A stretch of 64,000 bases of DNA, from contig BEDY01000003.1 of NCBI GenBank assembly GCA_002335605.1, positions 248,001 to 312,000 on the forward strand. Reading direction: 5' to 3'. Numbering within the stretch: the stretch's first letter is position 1; every line of letters starts with the position of its first letter. Made by a program: the position numbers and the translations under genes. This document shows, piece after piece, positions 60,960 through 64,000 of the stretch. Origin of the DNA: Prillingera fragicola (lineage: Eukaryota; Basidiomycota; Tremellomycetes; Trichosporonales; Trichosporonaceae). The notes under the pieces are model-generated. The model ran no database searches. It was not told the DNA's origin and was given only the letters and a program-made list of their open reading frames with translations.

Positions 60960-63269
60960 ATGGCTCCCGATTTGAGTCAATTCGACGACGACGAGCGCTA
61001 CGACATCGAGCAGGAGCTCAACGAGGGCTATGCCGACATTGAGGACAAGTACTCGGTCGACACCCAGTCGGGCTTTGAAAATGTTCTCGTCATTGACAAC
61101 CTCCCCGCCGTCAACGAGGAGAAGCGCCAGCGTCTCGTTGACCGTTTGAGGCAGGTCATGGCCAAGGCCGGTGCCCCCATTGACGAGGACCGCTTCAACA
61201 TGCCCTGGGACTCGGCCAACAACTCGAACAAGGGGTGAGTCGTGACTGCTTCGACTTTTTCACGCGTTCGGGCAGCTAACAATGGCAGTTTCGCGTTCCT
61301 TTCATACCCCGACGCGCAGGAGGCTGAGAATGCTCTCCGCGCACTTGACGGCGCGTCGTTCGGTAAGAACACGCTCTCGGTCAACCGCTTTGGCGACATT
61401 GAGCGCTACGCCAACATGAACCTCGGCGAGGGCGAGCTCCCCTCTGGCTGGAAGGAGCGTGCCTACGTCGAGAAGGACCACAACCGCAGCTGGCTCGGTG
61501 ACCTCGCTGGTCGCGACCAGTACCTCGCTTTCCGCGACAATGCCGTCACCATGTGGTGGAACGGCCGCAACGGCAACGCCGAGCAGGTCAAGACTGCCGA
61601 GGGCAAGGTCCTCGCCAACCCCCTCTGGGGCCAGCTCTACGTCCAGTGGTCGCCCCTCGGCACGTACCTTGCCTCGATCCACGCTCCCGGTGTCGCCCTC
61701 TGGTCGGGCCCCAAGCTCGACAACATGGTCCGTGTCACCCACCCCGGTGTTCGTCTTGTCAACTTTTCGCCCTGCGAAAACTACATGGTCACTTGGTCGC
61801 CCGAGCCGCTCAACGTCGCCTCGCCCGTCCCCCAGGTCGAGAAGGCCGTTCGCGACACTTTTGGCCCCGAGGACGAGGGAGCCCAGTTTGTCGTCTGGGA
61901 CATTCGTACCGCCCGCATGCTCCGTACGTTTACCGGCGACAAGGAGGAGCCCGGACGCGAGCGCCAGTGGCCCGTGTTCAAGTGGTCGCCCGACGACGCC
62001 TACGTCGCTCGCTGCACCGTTGGCCAGGCCATCCAGATTTACGAGCTCCCCGGCATGGGTCTCCTCGACAAGAAGAGTCTCAAGATTGAGGGTGTGCAGG
62101 ACTTTGAGTGGTGCCCCATGGGCGACAAGGACTGGGAGGCCAAGAAGGCCGGCAAGGGCCGCGAGATGATGATCTCGTTCTGGACCCCCGAGGCCGAGAA
62201 CCAGCCCGCCCGTGTCAACCTCATGGCTATCCCCAGCCGCAAGGTTCTCCGTGCCAAGAACCTCTTCTCCGTCACCGACTGCAAGTTCTCGTGGCAGAAC
62301 CAGGGTGACTACCTCTGCGTCAAGGTCGACCGTCACAACCGCAAGGCCAAGAACAAGAAGGCCACCTTCTGCAACCTCGAGCTCTTCCGTCTTCGCGAGA
62401 AGGACTACCCCGTCGAGGTCATCGAGCACAAGGACTATGTCACCTCGTTTGCCTGGGAGCCCAGTGGGTCGCGTTTCGCCATTGTTTCGACAAACGACCC
62501 CAACTTTGGCCAGAACATTCCCGGCGCCGTTGTCAAGTACAACGTCTCGTTCTACGAGCCCGACCCCAAGAAGGGCGACTTTACTCCCTTCAAGGTCCTC
62601 GAGGGCAAGGTTGCCAACACTCTTATCTGGTCGCCCCGCGGTCGCCACATTGTGCTTGCCACCGTCGCGTCGTCGGCCAAGTTTGACATTGAGTTCTGGG
62701 ACGTCGACTTTACCCCCGACGACTCGATCAAGCGCGAGCGCGACCCCAACGACCCCGGAGCCAACGTCCAGCAGCTCAACGTCGGCGAGCACTACGGTGT
62801 CACCGACATTGCCTGGGACCCTAGTGGACGCTACCTCGCGTCGTGGGCTTCGTCGTGGCGCTCGACCCCCGAGCCCGGATTCTCCATCTGGGACTTCAAG
62901 GGCCAGAACCTCGGCCACCAGGGCCAGGAAAAGTTCAAGCAGTTCCTCTGGCGTCCCCGCCCCCCTACTCTCCTCCCCAAGAGCGAGCGCACCAAGATCC
63001 GCCGCAAGCTCAAGGAGTACTCGGTCCTGTTCGACGAGGCGGACGCCGCCGAGGAGAACCGCGGCAGTGCCGAAAAGCTCGCCCAGCGCCAGCGCGAGAT
63101 TGCCGAGTGGGACGCTTGGCGCGCCCGCAACAACGCTCGCGTCAACGCCGAGCGTGCTGCCCGTGGAAAGGAGCTCAAGCGCGACGTCGAGGTCGTTGCC
63201 GAGGAGGAGGAGAAGGTCGAGGAGTGGATCGAGGAGCTTATCGACGAGACCGAGGAGATTGTCCAGTAG
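60960..63269 (+). CDS. PRT1: Translation initiation factor eIF3 subunit b
   Basis: Exons 60960-61234 and 61289-63269, one 54-nt intron, 751 residues, close to the family length. An acidic N terminus precedes the RRM (about 40-125): NVLVIDNLPAV is RNP2-like and GFAFLSYPDAQEAENALRAL RNP1-like, the latter split by the intron. From about 150 runs the large beta-propeller (QLYVQWSPLGTYLASIHAPG, VRLVNFSPCENYMVTWSPE, FKWSPDDAYVARC, NTLIWSPRGRHIVLATVAS). The C-terminal helix (RRKLKEYSVLFDEADAAEE) binds eIF3i and eIF3g. The protein is the scaffold of eIF3 on the 40S ribosome. Codon use is strongly C/G-ending, as for a highly expressed gene; that bias also creates a 2-kb open frame on the opposite strand, which is not a gene. 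Confidence 0.96.
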
Positions 63270-63645
63270 ACAGGATTTGTTTGTAGGACCGGGGGAGACA
63301 AAAGCTGTGTATAGTTTTACGGCACACGCACTGGCACACTGGCATGCATCTTGCATCTGGCTATGACGACGAGGCCCAGGCAGCAGGAGGACATAATTGC
63401 AGGACAGACTGACGTGACCTGCGAGAGAGCCCAGTGAAGCCCCATTTCACGTCCTTCCCGTAGTAAGCCCTAAGCAGTCAACTGGAGATCACCAATATCT
63501 CAATAGGTAGCTGTGAGGGGACCAGGACTTCGAGATTGTGAGCAGAGGCAAGGCAGCGTCGCATTTTTCGCGACCCGGTATTTTTGTCTGCTTAGAAGCA
63601 AGTTATTGTCTGCTTAGAAGCAAGTTAGTCCGAACACTTTCACAA
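63270..63645. other. Intergenic region
   Basis: 376 nt between eIF3b and the tRNA-Ser, holding the eIF3b 3' end. The only other structure is a 22-bp direct repeat. Confidence 0.5.
63584..63627. repeat. Perfect 22-bp tandem duplication
   Basis: Two identical 22-bp copies (63584-63605 and 63606-63627), each containing GTCTGCTTAGAAGCAAG, end 18 nt upstream of the tRNA-Ser. Confidence 0.9.
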
Positions 63646-63726
63646 GGCATTGTGGCGGAGTGGTTAACGCGATTGACTCGAAATCAATTTCCTTCGGGAG
63701 CGCATGTTCGAATCATGCCAATGTCG
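63646..63726 (+). tRNA. tRNA-Ser (anticodon CGA)
   Basis: The 81-nt cloverleaf has acceptor GGCATTG pairing with CAATGTC (one G-U), anticodon loop CT-CGA-AA, a short extra arm as expected for serine, T arm GCATG-TTCGAAT-CATGC and discriminator G. Internal A and B boxes are present (TGGCGGAGTGG, GTTCGAATC). There is no intron. A T-run follows. Confidence 0.94.
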
Positions 63727-63733
63727 GTCTTTA

Positions 63734-63740
63734 TTTTTTT
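63734..63740 (+). terminator. RNA polymerase III terminator of tRNA-Ser
   Basis: T7 run starting 8 nt after the tRNA 3' end. Confidence 0.85.
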
Positions 63741-64000
63741 GTTTGTCATATCCACCTACTCTTCTTGGTCACCTTTCGGTGTCGTGCTGCATGATGATCT
63801 CGTTCTTATCATTTCCGTGAGCTGTGCAGCTGAAGCCATGATTGTTGGTCTTCCCCGAGGTGGACGTGGGTCGGAGGGATATTTGTTTACTCAGCATCTC
63901 ACTGTCGTCATTTGCATGGCCACTGATTTCTCACACTACTTAACACGTCCACTCTGACCACTTGTTCTCTCATGCAACACTCTCACACTACAGCAATGCC
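63741..64000. other. Intergenic region, possible start of the next gene
   Basis: The last bases contain an ATG at 63996 after a pyrimidine/CA-rich leader (CTCTCACACTACAGCAATG). This may be the start of a plus-strand gene beyond the window. A frame at 63538-63957 spans the tRNA and is not a gene. Confidence 0.35.

Noticed and set aside
61302..63356. A 684-codon open frame on the minus strand across eIF3b
   Set aside because: It mirrors the strong C/G third-position bias of eIF3b, giving a Leu/Val/Gly-rich chain with no domain. The sense gene is certain.
63538..63957. Plus-strand 139-codon frame at the right end
   Set aside because: It runs through the tRNA-Ser gene and its terminator.

Overview
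The window looks like nuclear DNA of a basidiomycetous yeast-like fungus, most likely a tremellomycete of the Trichosporonales type. Protein genes are interrupted by many very short introns (about 31-50 nt) with GTRNGY donors and a CTGAC/CTAAC-like branch site a few bases before the AG. A complete eIF3b gene is present, the two tRNAs are eukaryotic (one with an intron, both followed by T-runs), and TATA boxes sit close to genes. The organism assignment is an inference; no marker gene was compared. Exon coordinates below were built by hand from splice signals plus reading-frame continuity.

Layout. 0-7 kb: two F-box-like genes, a 2-oxoglutarate/Fe(II) oxygenase, an alpha/beta-hydrolase and a disordered protein. 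8-14 kb: a ferric reductase and a major-facilitator (MFS) transporter. 14.8-17.4 kb: an intronless gene joining a degenerate D-aminoacylase-like half to a bacterial-looking GH20 hexosaminidase. 17.6-19.2 kb: a nine-exon flavin-reductase-like gene and tRNA-Pro. 19.5-23.2 kb: a coiled-coil protein followed by three neighbouring genes whose C-terminal halves look like divergent ubiquitin folds and share one intron position. 24-29 kb: an unidentified enzyme-sized protein, a haloacid-dehalogenase-family gene and a sugar transporter. 30-33 kb: an unidentified gene and a ZIP metal transporter. 33-37.6 kb: a divergent pair, AtuA-like protein and class III CoA-transferase. 37.6-47 kb: coiled-coil and single-membrane-span proteins of unknown function and a third F-box-like gene. 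47-55 kb: an allantoate-permease-type MFS transporter, a three-repeat Myb factor and a small secreted beta-trefoil lectin. 55-60 kb: gene-poor DNA with a GC-rich tandem array of about 1 kb that a spliced minus-strand gene runs into. 60-64 kb: a small Cys-rich protein, eIF3b and tRNA-Ser.

Functional links. Most neighbours show no common pathway. The best-supported local links are the AtuA/CoA-transferase pair (shared divergent promoter, both from acyl-CoA-type catabolism) and the ubiquitin-like trio (common ancestry). Several genes handle metals, nutrients or cell-wall sugars (ferric reductase, ZIP, three MFS carriers, GH20), consistent with a saprotrophic yeast.
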